This document shows, in pieces, positions 1 through 8,171 of a DNA stretch of 64,000 bases. Position numbers and translations under genes: made by a program. The DNA is from Sulfolobus acidocaldarius SUSAZ (GTDB taxonomy: Archaea > Thermoproteota > Thermoprotei_A > Sulfolobales > Sulfolobaceae). The stretch spans positions 1,644,621 through 1,708,620 of the forward strand of contig CP006977.1 in assembly GCA_000508305.1 (NCBI GenBank). Direction: 5' to 3'. Position 1 is the stretch's first letter, and every line of letters starts with the position of its first letter. Under the pieces are notes generated by a model. That model was not told the DNA's origin, did no database searches, and saw nothing but the letters and a program-made list of their open reading frames with translations.

Positions 1-1303
1 AAGAGACGTACTCTTTTACATTCTCTTTTCTCTCAGCCATTGGGTCCAGAGGTGTACTTGGTACATTCCTTACAACCTCGATTGAGTTAGCGGGATCAGT
101 TCTGGTGCACAGAGCCCAAACCACCTGATTTAAGTCTGAGGGGTCTATGTCTTCATCCACCACTATAACATACCTCCCCCCGTAGGAAGTTAGCGGACTC
201 GTAGCTAGTATATGCCCTAACATGGTCTGATGACCAGCAAACGCCTGTTTTATTGCCACAACCACCAGAGCCCTGGAGAATCCCACCTCGTGTGCCCAAA
301 CTCCCTTTATATCCCTAATCCCAATTCTCTCCAACATATCCCAGATCATTGCAGATCTCATCGGACATCTGAAGTAAGAGTAATCATAGGGTGGAATACC
401 TGGAGTAGTACCCAGGAGTATTGGGTCGTTCCTGTAATAAACCCTCTTTACCTCAATGACTGGGTTCTTCATCCTTCCCCCAGCGTAGTATCCCATGAAC
501 TCTCCAAAAGGTCCCTCATCAGTTAACTCTCCCGTAATGTACCCCTCTATTGCAATCTCGCTCTCTGCAGGGATAGGTAATCCTGTATCTTCTCCTCTCA
601 AGATCTCAACCCTCTTTCCCGATACAGCACCTGAGAAATTATATTCAGACACACTCTGGGGCACTTCCATTCCCGAGAAGATGAAGAGGTCAAGGGGTGG
701 AGAGAAAGAGATGACTATGGGACACTTCTTTCCCTGTTTAAGATATTTCTCCATGTGTATCCTACCATGGTGAGGAGAGTCAATGAAAATGGCTACTCTA
801 TTCTTATCCACTAACATGACTCTATAAGCCCCAACATTTACCCACTCTGACTCAGGGTCCTTTGTTATAACAGCATCAGCTGTGCCTATGTATCTTCCAC
901 CGTCATGCTCATGCCATTTAGGGGAAGGGAATTTAAATAGGTCAACCTTTTCGCCAACGTCAACGTTCTCCAACAAGGGGGAGTCGCTCATCTCTCTCGG
1001 AGAGTAGTTCATGTACTCCTTTGATGCATAAGCCAGCCTCTCCCTCAACTTCTTGACCAGGTCTATATCACTATTGGCTGAAAGATTCAGGGCTAAGCTC
1101 ACCCTCCTGTAGTCCAGTAATGCACCTGTGAGAACCCTGTAACCCTTAGGGTAGTCCTTAATTTCGTCAAAGAGTAGGGTGAATTTCCTCCTCTTAGCGT
1201 TTAAGTCAGTAATGGCTCCTATCTCTAAGTCCCAACTTGCACCTTTCACCTCTCTGAGGAGACCTAGTTCCCTCACTTTCTCAATAAAATCTCGTATATT
1301 CAT
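1..1303 (-). CDS. UbiD family decarboxylase (C-terminus cut by window start)
   Basis: About 434 codons are open from the ATG at 1303 to the window edge. The product matches the UbiD family of prenylated-FMN-dependent (de)carboxylases, which act on aromatic or alpha,beta-unsaturated acids. Family hallmarks read in the translation: the N-terminal block GRYIGTADAV with a following Asn-Val-Gly-x-Tyr-Arg, then EGYI followed by EGPFGEFMGYY, whose acidic residues belong to the catalytic Glu/Arg set, and a late STPLDP motif near residue 420. Members usually have 430-490 residues, so only the tail is probably missing. A TATA-like stretch about 28 bases upstream (1328-1337) suits leaderless transcription from 1303. 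The neighbours (ADH, cyclase, Rieske oxygenase) suggest aromatic acid breakdown, but the substrate is not known. Family call is firm. Confidence 0.88.
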   Translation of the reverse strand, partial: MNIRDFIEKVRELGLLREVKGASWDLEIGAITDLNAKRRKFTLLFDEIKDYPKGYRVLTGALLDYRRVSLALNLSANSDIDLVKKLRERLAYASKEYMNYSPREMSDSPLLENVDVGEKVDLFKFPSPKWHEHDGGRYIGTADAVITKDPESEWVNVGAYRVMLVDKNRVAIFIDSPHHGRIHMEKYLKQGKKCPIVISFSPPLDLFIFSGMEVPQSVSEYNFSGAVSGKRVEILRGEDTGLPIPAESEIAIEGYITGELTDEGPFGEFMGYYAGGRMKNPVIEVKRVYYRNDPILLGTTPGIPPYDYSYFRCPMRSAMIWDMLERIGIRDIKGVWAHEVGFSRALVVVAIKQAFAGHQTMLGHILATSPLTSYGGRYVIVVDEDIDPSDLNQVVWALCTRTDPANSIEVVRNVPSTPLDPMAERKENVKEYVS

Positions 1304-1309
1304 TGTGTA

Positions 1310-1337
1310 TATATAGTGTGACTTTGAATTTTTAAAC
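1310..1337 (-). promoter_or_regulatory. Promoter of the UbiD gene with a motif shared with the ADH promoter
   Basis: The TATA-like stretch is at 1328-1337 (plus strand aatttttaaa). Between it and the start codon lies plus-strand tatatagtgtgact (1310-1323). The same 14 bases, with one mismatch, occur at 3704-3717 upstream of the alcohol dehydrogenase on the same strand. The position near the expected transcription start suggests an operator; that is inference. Confidence 0.4.
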
Positions 1338-1634
1338 AATAGCGTGCCCTTAGTATGATCCATAGCTGAAATGGAGTGGGGAAGTTCTGGTAAAGCTTTA
1401 CGTTTAGTTACTCTTACGTGGACAAAATACCTTAAGACTACTGTAAGTACAATAGGCTTTAGCAAGGAACAAGGAGCCTTTTACTTTACCTTTTGAGGTA
1501 GTCTCTCACCAGCTTTATCTTAAGAGAGCGGTTATTGAAAGAAAGTAGGTGAGAGACATCCCTTATCCTGTTGTGCACGTCGAGATACATGTGGGAAATG
1601 ACGTTTAAATATCAGGTTTTTTAGTTAAATAATT
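1338..1634. other. Intergenic stretch with a 10-bp inverted repeat
   Basis: No gene is visible between the divergent UbiD and cyclase genes. The only structure seen is a perfect inverted repeat: gtctctcacc at 1501-1510 and its complement ggtgagagac at 1548-1557, 37 bases apart. It is too far from either start codon to be a simple operator and has no U-rich tail, so no role is assigned. Confidence 0.35.
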
Positions 1635-1663
1635 TTTTAAATACTCTTTATACTTATTAAGTT
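1635..1663 (+). promoter_or_regulatory. Promoter of the cyclase-family gene
   Basis: A TATA-like run tttttaaata lies at 1635-1643, about 25 bases before the ATG at 1664, the usual Sulfolobales spacing for a leaderless transcript. Confidence 0.5.
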
Positions 1664-2614
1664 ATGATATATAACTTTGAAGAAGAGTTAAGGAGAGCTC
1701 CTAAGAACTGGGGAAGATGGGAGAAAGACGATGAGATCGGGACTCTCAATTTCGTCACAAGAGATCACATACTGAGATCATTGATGGCTGTGAGGACTGG
1801 GAAGACTTTCACTTTAGGCTTATGGATTAATAGAAAGGAGGGAGACCCAATCTGGATAGGTAGAAGACCCATAGTGCACTTGATGACAAAGGACGAAGGA
1901 ACCTATATTTCAGGAAAGGCTGAACCCAGACTAGGGGGAGGAAAGTCTGCATATGATATTGTCATTATGCACTTACAGGGTAGTACACAGGTTGACGCAT
2001 TGGGTCATTACTGGAAGGATAACACTTTACATAACGGCTTTGACTCCTGGGCGACCATTGGTGGTCTAGCTAAGGACGACGTAAGTAAGTTAGCTGAGAG
2101 GGATATTTTAGGTAGGGGTGTCTTATTTGATGTAGCTAAATATAAGGGTAAAGGGAGTTTAGATAAGGGTGAAATGACATCTTTCACTGACTTACTTGAC
2201 ACTGCTAAGGAGGAGGGTGTAAAGATTAACAAGCATGATATAATCCTGGTAAGGACGGGTTTCCTGAAGACTTTCTATGAGAGGGGTCCAAATGAGTTTT
2301 ACAAGGATTTTAGCGAGCCAGGAATAACCTATGAGCGTAAGCTGGTGAAGTGGTTTTACGAAAATGAGTTCATAGCTTATGGTAGTGACACGATAGCCTC
2401 AGAGCAGACATATTCCTCCACACTGGGGATAATGCTCCCCTTACACATATTCTTCCTCAACTACTTGGGGCTAACTATAATGGAAATGCTATGGTTAGAG
2501 GATCTAGTTAAGGATTGTGCTGAAGACGGTCAATATGATTTCTTCTTCGTAGCCTCCCCTCTTAAGGTCATAGGTGGAACTGGATCCCTAATAAACCCCA
2601 TAGTGATCAAGTAG
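1664..2614 (+). CDS. Cyclase family (kynurenine formamidase-like) metal hydrolase
   Basis: This 316-residue protein matches the PF04199 cyclase/arylformamidase fold, a group of metal-dependent hydrolases that open amides, lactones or similar bonds. The metal motif of the family, HxGTHxDxPxH, appears here as QGSTQVDALGH around residues 106-116: the Asp and last His are kept, but two His positions are Gln. A Gln-containing version (GSTQWDAL-type) occurs in a long-chain subgroup of this family as I recall, so the change need not mean loss of activity. At about 316 residues it is longer than bacterial KynB (about 210), again as in that subgroup. It sits between UbiD and ADH genes, which points to organic acid catabolism. 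Substrate unknown. Confidence 0.75.
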   Translation: MIYNFEEELRRAPKNWGRWEKDDEIGTLNFVTRDHILRSLMAVRTGKTFTLGLWINRKEGDPIWIGRRPIVHLMTKDEGTYISGKAEPRLGGGKSAYDIVIMHLQGSTQVDALGHYWKDNTLHNGFDSWATIGGLAKDDVSKLAERDILGRGVLFDVAKYKGKGSLDKGEMTSFTDLLDTAKEEGVKINKHDIILVRTGFLKTFYERGPNEFYKDFSEPGITYERKLVKWFYENEFIAYGSDTIASEQTYSSTLGIMLPLHIFFLNYLGLTIMEMLWLEDLVKDCAEDGQYDFFFVASPLKVIGGTGSLINPIVIK

Positions 2615-2652
2615 TCCTGTAACTTAAGGGCGTAGAGGCTCTCCCCCTCCCA

Positions 2653-3687
2653 TTAAATGACCTTAAGTACTTGCCGACCACTGACTTTTCCTCTCTCAAG
2701 GTTGTCTAAGGCGTCGTTAGCCTCCTCAAGGCTTAAGACCTTTGTTATCATAGGCTTAATCTTACCGCTCTCTGCTAATTCGAGTACCTCCAAGAAATCT
2801 TTCCTGTTACCTGTAAGAGTCCCTATGAATTGCCAACCCATGGAGTGGAGTCTCAGACCAGCATCGTGGGGAAGTCCACCGCCATAGGTTCCAACTTTCA
2901 CGTATTTCCCTAACTTAGCCAATAAAGTGTAGTAGTTACTCGTGGTGAACTCTGAGCCCACGAAATCTATTATTACATCGACTCCCCTACCATTAGTTAT
3001 TTTTTTCACCTCCTCTTGGTCTACCTTACTGGTGACGTAGTCTGCCCCCAAATTCGTGGCTAACTTTAGACCCTCTTCACTTACGTCCACTCCTATTATT
3101 AGGCTTCCGTGAATAGCCTTGGCTATTTGTACTGCAATACTCCCTAGACCTCCCCCTGCTCCTACGATCATTACACTCTTTGAGGGATCTAAATTAGCTA
3201 ACCTTAAAGCCCTATAGGCTGTAACACCTGAACAGGCTAAAGGCGAGGCTGTTGAAGTTGACAGGTTTCTGAGCTTAAACAGATACCTATAGTCTGGGAC
3301 TAACACGTATTCACCATAACCCCCATTAACATTTATCCCTAACCATTTGGGATTATCACAGTATTGGTCTTCACCTATTTTACAATAATGACACGACCCA
3401 TCACCGATCCACGGATCAACGAGTACCTTATCACCTTTCTTAAAGCCCTCTACGTTACCTCCTAGTTCTGCGACCTCTCCTGCTATCTCATGACCAATAA
3501 CTAAAGGTAGAGTGGGTTTACTTGAGCTAATTCTATTGAATATCGCACCTGACCTTACAGATAGGTCAGTGTGGCACACACCGGTGTATTTTACCTTTAC
3601 TAACACTTGTCCTACACTGACTTCAGGAACATCCACATCTTCCAAGTGTAAGGGGTCACCGAATTTACGTAATAGCATTGCTTTCAT
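2653..3687 (-). CDS. adh: Zinc-dependent alcohol dehydrogenase (MDR family)
   Basis: This 344-residue medium-chain dehydrogenase is very like the Sulfolobus NAD-dependent ADH. Visible are the catalytic zinc ligands Cys38, His66 (in GHE) and Cys152, the structural zinc cysteines 99, 102 and 110 with an acidic residue (Asp96) as the fourth ligand in place of the Glu known from the S. solfataricus enzyme, and the dinucleotide-binding turn GAGGGLG at 177-182. It would interconvert alcohols and aldehydes or ketones in the cytoplasm. It lies convergent to the cyclase gene, 38 bases apart. Its promoter shares a motif with that of UbiD, so the two may be co-regulated. The physiological substrate is not evident. 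Confidence 0.9.
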   Translation of the reverse strand: MKAMLLRKFGDPLHLEDVDVPEVSVGQVLVKVKYTGVCHTDLSVRSGAIFNRISSSKPTLPLVIGHEIAGEVAELGGNVEGFKKGDKVLVDPWIGDGSCHYCKIGEDQYCDNPKWLGINVNGGYGEYVLVPDYRYLFKLRNLSTSTASPLACSGVTAYRALRLANLDPSKSVMIVGAGGGLGSIAVQIAKAIHGSLIIGVDVSEEGLKLATNLGADYVTSKVDQEEVKKITNGRGVDVIIDFVGSEFTTSNYYTLLAKLGKYVKVGTYGGGLPHDAGLRLHSMGWQFIGTLTGNRKDFLEVLELAESGKIKPMITKVLSLEEANDALDNLERGKVSGRQVLKVI

Positions 3688-3700
3688 CTAGTGGTCATCT

Positions 3701-3738
3701 CACTATATAGTGTGTCTGTATATACATATAAATAACGT
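3701..3738 (-). promoter_or_regulatory. Promoter of the ADH gene with palindrome and shared motif
   Basis: An AT-rich TATA region covers about 3720-3738. Nearer the gene lies the perfect 12-bp palindrome cactatatagtg (3701-3712), which overlaps tatatagtgtgtct (3704-3717), nearly identical to the element before UbiD (1310-1323). Confidence 0.4.
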
Positions 3739-3889
3739 AGGACATGTTTCATATAACTACACCCTCCTCTCTCTACACTTCTCATATCTAATTCGACCTC
3801 AAACTAGGTCTAAATTTCCGTAAAAGTGCATGTCATAACTTTCCTTCTCTGCAATCATTTTCATGTTTTCTGATCTTATTTCCCACATC

Positions 3890-5221
3890 CTATAAACTCT
3901 CCTTTTGAGTCTCATACTCCTCCTTTGATATGGTACCCTTAGTCTCCTTCGTAAGTATTGTACCCACTAATATTATTACAGAGATCACTATTAAGGTGTA
4001 AAACATTATGGAAGGGAAAGCAGAGAGACCTGCTGAAGCTACTGCTAGACTGATTATGGTTGGGATTGTCCCTCCTATGGCGAACCCAGTATTCCACGTG
4101 AAGCCGACTCCTGTTCCCCTCACGCTAGCTGGATATATCTCATTTAGATAAGTCATTAGCATCCCTCCTCCTATATCAACTAAGAACAAAATTGCAAAAG
4201 AGTGAAGAATTACTTGATTTAGGTCGCTGGATTTTAGTGACCCTAGGGAGAGAAAGAGAGGTCCAACTATTGCTAGTATAATAATTGCACCTATTAATGA
4301 CGTTATCTTCCTCCCTATTATCTGGGATATCTCCCCTCCTATTAGTGGTCCTATTGACATCCCAATTGACCCTATTATCATGACTATTGCTATTTCGGTC
4401 TTGGCTAATTTATTTACACTACTTAAAAATGTAGGTAGTATACCATCAGTGACATAGAAACTTGCACCCCAACCAATTGAAAGTAATAATGCAACACCTA
4501 ACTGGTACTTATATTTTGAAAATATCTCCTTAAGTGGAGATTTCACGACTGAACCTCTCTTTTTAATTTTAGTCCAAACCTCAGACTCAGGGACTAAATA
4601 GTTTACAAATCCCAGTACAGCTAAGCTCAGTAGTCCGCCAAAGAACATCACTCTCCATCCCCATTCCAGATAGGAACTTCCAGGGTAAAGTATAGTTGTC
4701 AAGAAGAACCAACCAGCCGCTATGAGGTATGCTACTCCAGCTGCTGAAAACCCTAATCCACCTACAATCCCTCTATACCTCTCTGGGACAGACTCAGGTC
4801 CTATGACATGACTACCTGCAGTTATGCCTCCTATGAATACCCCTTGAATCAGTCTCACTGCTAATAGTAATACTGGTGCCATAATTCCTACTACTTGATA
4901 AGTCGGTAATGCACCCTGTAATGTGGAAGTTATTACAAGACCTATTAGACCGTAAAAAATAGCCCTCTTTCTACCTACCTTATCCGATACCCTAGACCCG
5001 AAGACTGTAGCACCTACAGGTCTCATGATCAGTGAGGTAGCAAACCCTGCATATGTTGCTGCTATAGACAAGAAAGTGATACTTGAAGGGAAAAACAGGG
5101 AAGAGATATAAGGTGCAATCAGTAGGATAGTGAACAGGTCATACAAGTCGAATGTCCAAGTGAAAAAGGTTGCTAAAGTCCATTTAAAATGATTTGAAGT
5201 AAATTTTTCTTCTTTTTTCAT
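3890..5221 (-). CDS. MFS transporter, metabolite/H+ symporter type
   Basis: The protein has 12 predicted membrane spans and looks like the metabolite:H+ symporter group (relatives carry shikimate, aromatic or dicarboxylic acids). The N-terminal FDLYDLFTI motif and the loop-2/3 signature SDKVGRKRAIF fit this group. I place the start at 5221 (443 aa), because a TATA-like attataag (5251-5258) is about 34 bases upstream of it. An ATG at 5239 would add six residues (449 aa) but lies only about 16 bases from that box. Its position inside the catabolic region suggests uptake of the acid that the neighbouring enzymes degrade. Confidence 0.85.
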   Translation of the reverse strand: MKKEEKFTSNHFKWTLATFFTWTFDLYDLFTILLIAPYISSLFFPSSITFLSIAATYAGFATSLIMRPVGATVFGSRVSDKVGRKRAIFYGLIGLVITSTLQGALPTYQVVGIMAPVLLLAVRLIQGVFIGGITAGSHVIGPESVPERYRGIVGGLGFSAAGVAYLIAAGWFFLTTILYPGSSYLEWGWRVMFFGGLLSLAVLGFVNYLVPESEVWTKIKKRGSVVKSPLKEIFSKYKYQLGVALLLSIGWGASFYVTDGILPTFLSSVNKLAKTEIAIVMIIGSIGMSIGPLIGGEISQIIGRKITSLIGAIIILAIVGPLFLSLGSLKSSDLNQVILHSFAILFLVDIGGGMLMTYLNEIYPASVRGTGVGFTWNTGFAIGGTIPTIISLAVASAGLSAFPSIMFYTLIVISVIILVGTILTKETKGTISKEEYETQKESL

Positions 5222-5415
5222 ATTAATCTGAAAACCCATTAATAGGGTAAATTATAAGCCTTATCTCAAAGTTAATAGAGATATTACGGAGGTTACAGCT
5301 GGTTTATATCAATTTAATTATCAGGCAAGACACTAATAACGCACTGAATTCATTAACTTTTTAGACTTCTTTAGTAAATTTTGACAGTAAAGTTTTAATA
5401 TTATATATAATAAAC

Positions 5416-6759
5416 ATGGAGTCAGAAAATTTCATGTTAAATACTGACCTTGATTTAGGCATACCATTGAAGGCAATGAATGACCAGGGTGTATTTAACG
5501 AGGAAATAGAAAGGATATTTTCAAACAACTGGATCTTCTTAGGTTTTATGGATGAAGTTTTAAACCCTGGAGACTTTGTGGTGAGGAGAATAGGCTTAAA
5601 CTCGATAATCGTGGCAAGGGGAGAGGATGGTAAGATAAGAGCTTTTTTCAACGCCTGTAGGCATATGGGGACCGAGTTATGTGAAGCTGAGTTTGGAAGG
5701 GTTAGTACATTTACCTGTCCCTATCATGGATGGACATATAATAATATGGGGAAACTTGTAGGTGTCCCCGTAAAGGACATAGCCTATAAGAGGTTTAAAT
5801 TCAGCGACGTCTCCCTGTATGAGATCAAAATAGATACGTACGAGAACCTCATATTTGGAAATTTAGGATCTTCAACTCAGTCCTTATCAGATTACCTGGG
5901 CGAAACAAGGTGGTATCTGGACATCTTCTTTAAGGCAAGTGGGGGTATGAAAATTGTTGGAAAGCCAATCAAGTTCATTGCAGACTTTGACTGGAAGTCA
6001 GGGGCGTCTAATTTCGCAGAGGACAGGCTACATACAATTACCACGCACAGGTCTGTTGTGGAGTTGGGATATGCTAGCCCCATTTCCAGGTTTGGGTATG
6101 TGACTCCAGGTTTGAGTGAAATAACTGCCTGTTATCTGAATGACAGTCTAGGAAGACCAGTCGGCGCGTTCGGAATGCGATTCCCACCAGACGAAAGTAT
6201 ACCAGGGTTTTTTGGCTTTTATGGAGATCACTTCAGGGAGCACTTGAAACCGGATGGTGTGTCAGAGGACCAGTTTAAGATATTTCAGAGAGTATCTCAC
6301 TGGGTTGGTACCATATTCCCTAATTTGAGCTTCTTCACTGCTGCAGACCAGACCGACAAGTCTGGTAAACCGAATTCTCCTGTTAGCCTCATTAGGTTAT
6401 GGCAACCTCTAGGTCCTGGTAAGACTGAAGTATGGACATGGGTGGTGGTACCAAGAGTGTTACCAGATGAAATAGCAAAGAGAGTATATGAAGTCACAAC
6501 GAGCCACTTTGGTCCCTCTGGAGTTGCAGAAATGGATGATACTTCCATATGGAGGAGGATATCTAAATCAGCCTCAGGGAATTTGGCAAAGAAAATAAGC
6601 CAGCTAATTATAGGTGGGCTAGATTCTGTCTCAGATCTACCAGTTCTAAGGGACTGGCGTGGTCCAGGGTTAGTTAGACCAACTCAATTTCATGAAGATG
6701 GTCCAAGGACCTTTTGGAGAAGGTGGTTAATGGAAATGGGGTATGAGGTAAAATGGTGA
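5416..6759 (+). CDS. Rieske non-heme iron oxygenase, large (alpha) subunit
   Basis: This 447-residue protein is the catalytic subunit of an aromatic-ring-hydroxylating oxygenase, which adds oxygen to an aromatic acid or hydrocarbon. The Rieske [2Fe-2S] ligands are Cys81, His83, Cys101 and His104 (CRHMG and CPYHGW). The mononuclear iron facial triad is His206, His211 and an Asp at 374 or 375 (EMDDTSIW); Asp203 is the bridging acid between the two metal sites. Length and both domains are normal. Its stop overlaps the start of the beta-subunit gene by seven bases, so the two are translated together. No ferredoxin or reductase gene for electron supply is seen nearby. Substrate unknown. Confidence 0.9.
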   Translation: MESENFMLNTDLDLGIPLKAMNDQGVFNEEIERIFSNNWIFLGFMDEVLNPGDFVVRRIGLNSIIVARGEDGKIRAFFNACRHMGTELCEAEFGRVSTFTCPYHGWTYNNMGKLVGVPVKDIAYKRFKFSDVSLYEIKIDTYENLIFGNLGSSTQSLSDYLGETRWYLDIFFKASGGMKIVGKPIKFIADFDWKSGASNFAEDRLHTITTHRSVVELGYASPISRFGYVTPGLSEITACYLNDSLGRPVGAFGMRFPPDESIPGFFGFYGDHFREHLKPDGVSEDQFKIFQRVSHWVGTIFPNLSFFTAADQTDKSGKPNSPVSLIRLWQPLGPGKTEVWTWVVVPRVLPDEIAKRVYEVTTSHFGPSGVAEMDDTSIWRRISKSASGNLAKKISQLIIGGLDSVSDLPVLRDWRGPGLVRPTQFHEDGPRTFWRRWLMEMGYEVKW

Positions 6760-7265
6760 ATATTGCCATGGTGGATCCACAGGTTTACATAAACTTATGT
6801 GAATTTCTCTACAACGAAGCTGAAATTCTGGACAATGAAATGTATAGGGAATGGTTAGAGATGCTGGGAGAGGATTTTGAGTACCTTATAACTTATGTCC
6901 AACCCGAAAAGGGAGCTAAACTTAAGTATTCGGAAGATTCCTTCCTCATGAAGGCAAATAAGCAGAAACTGAGTGAAATGGTTAAGCGTCTGTATCATCC
7001 ATCAGGATGGGCTCTTCAGGATTCTCTCAGCAGATTTAGGAGAATAGTGGGAAACATAAGGGTTAAGGAGGCTTCAAACAACACTGTGAGGGTGAGGAGT
7101 AATATAGCCCTATTTAGGATAGAGATGAATGAAGGGAGCCAGAGTGTAATCACAGGAGAAAGAGAGGACTTACTATCCCTAAACGGAGAAATAAGGCTAA
7201 GGAAGAGGGTTGTTGTGTTAGATTCACCATCTCTTTTAACTTACAACTTGTACTTTCCAATATAA
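6753..7265 (+). CDS. Ring-hydroxylating oxygenase, small (beta) subunit
   Basis: This 170-residue protein has the SnoaL-like cone fold of oxygenase beta subunits, shown by an N-terminal helix with acidic and aromatic residues (EFLYNEAEILDNEMYREWL), a central RFRRIVGNIRV segment and a C-terminal RKRVVVLDSP strand. Beta subunits are structural and help hold the alpha3beta3 hexamer. It overlaps the alpha-subunit gene by seven bases. A second in-frame ATG at 6768 is an alternative start that would remove the overlap. Confidence 0.85.
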   Translation: MVNIAMVDPQVYINLCEFLYNEAEILDNEMYREWLEMLGEDFEYLITYVQPEKGAKLKYSEDSFLMKANKQKLSEMVKRLYHPSGWALQDSLSRFRRIVGNIRVKEASNNTVRVRSNIALFRIEMNEGSQSVITGEREDLLSLNGEIRLRKRVVVLDSPSLLTYNLYFPI

Positions 7266-7347
7266 CATGGTGTTTATGTTATCTCATGGGAAGAAATTTT
7301 GAATTAATGTACAAAGGTTTAATTACTAGTTAAAAATATAATCAATC

Positions 7348-8001
7348 ATGGCGACATTCACAAAATACCCCCTGAAGTTCCTTAGACTCAGTCTGATACA
7401 TGAGAACTGTTGGAGCAGGTATTATGAGGTACCTGAGATCGCTAACATACTGAATTTGACACCCTACCCTGAGAGGAATATTCTCAAGGTCTCCCTACTG
7501 ATGTCTGAGAAGGGATATAGGGACATAATGAATCTGAAGTCCAGAGGCAAGGTAAAGGATATTTTTAACATTTATAAATGGAGAAACAGGTTTTACGTAG
7601 ACCTAGTCAGGGATTATGACAACTCCATTTACTCTATCATAAACAGGAACAATGGAATACTCATTAGTACACTGAAGTATGACGGCAAAGAGATATGGAA
7701 CCTCCTGGTTTATGAATATAAGGTAAACAGGCTCATTAAGGAGTTCCAGGAGTTTGCTGAAATAGTCAAGGTGAACATTGAGGACGACATACCCACAGAA
7801 AACCTCACCAATAGGGAGTTGAAAGTGTTGACAACAGCCCTAGATTTAGGTTACTTCGACTACCCGAGAAAGATAAAGTCAAAGGAGTTATCGGAGATCC
7901 TGGGTATTTCAGAGCCCACTTTCGTCTTTCACCTTAGGAACGCAGAGAGAAAGATTGTCAATAATTACATTAAAAAGCTCGGAAAGAACATGTTGTCTTA
8001 A
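7348..8001 (+). CDS. Bat-type HTH transcriptional regulator
   Basis: This 217-residue protein ends in a helix-turn-helix of the bacterio-opsin activator type (HTH_10): LTNRELKVLTTALDLGYFD, then KSKELSEILGISEPTFVFHLR. The N-terminal 150 residues are a variable sensor-like domain with no motif I recognise. Archaeal relatives often sit beside the genes they control. Its place between the Rieske oxygenase and the acyl-CoA synthetase suggests it controls this catabolic set. A TATA-like tttaatta at 7318-7325 suits a leaderless start at 7348. Confidence 0.8.
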   Translation: MATFTKYPLKFLRLSLIHENCWSRYYEVPEIANILNLTPYPERNILKVSLLMSEKGYRDIMNLKSRGKVKDIFNIYKWRNRFYVDLVRDYDNSIYSIINRNNGILISTLKYDGKEIWNLLVYEYKVNRLIKEFQEFAEIVKVNIEDDIPTENLTNRELKVLTTALDLGYFDYPRKIKSKELSEILGISEPTFVFHLRNAERKIVNNYIKKLGKNMLS

Positions 8002-8171
8002 CCTTAAATTCGGTTAGACGGGTTTTTGAACACTTCTCCCTTAACAAGAGGAAGAAATGTCTTGAAGTTAACTCCCTTCAACACCCCACGTTAATGTACT
8101 AAAGATGAAAATAATGAATTAATAAATATATTTAAAAATGCTTTAACCCCATTTTAATATGTGATAGGATT

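Noticed and set aside
1501-1557. 10-bp inverted repeat as a terminator or operator
   Set aside because: It is far from both flanking genes' start sites, lies in a divergent gap where no transcript ends, and has a 37-base loop.
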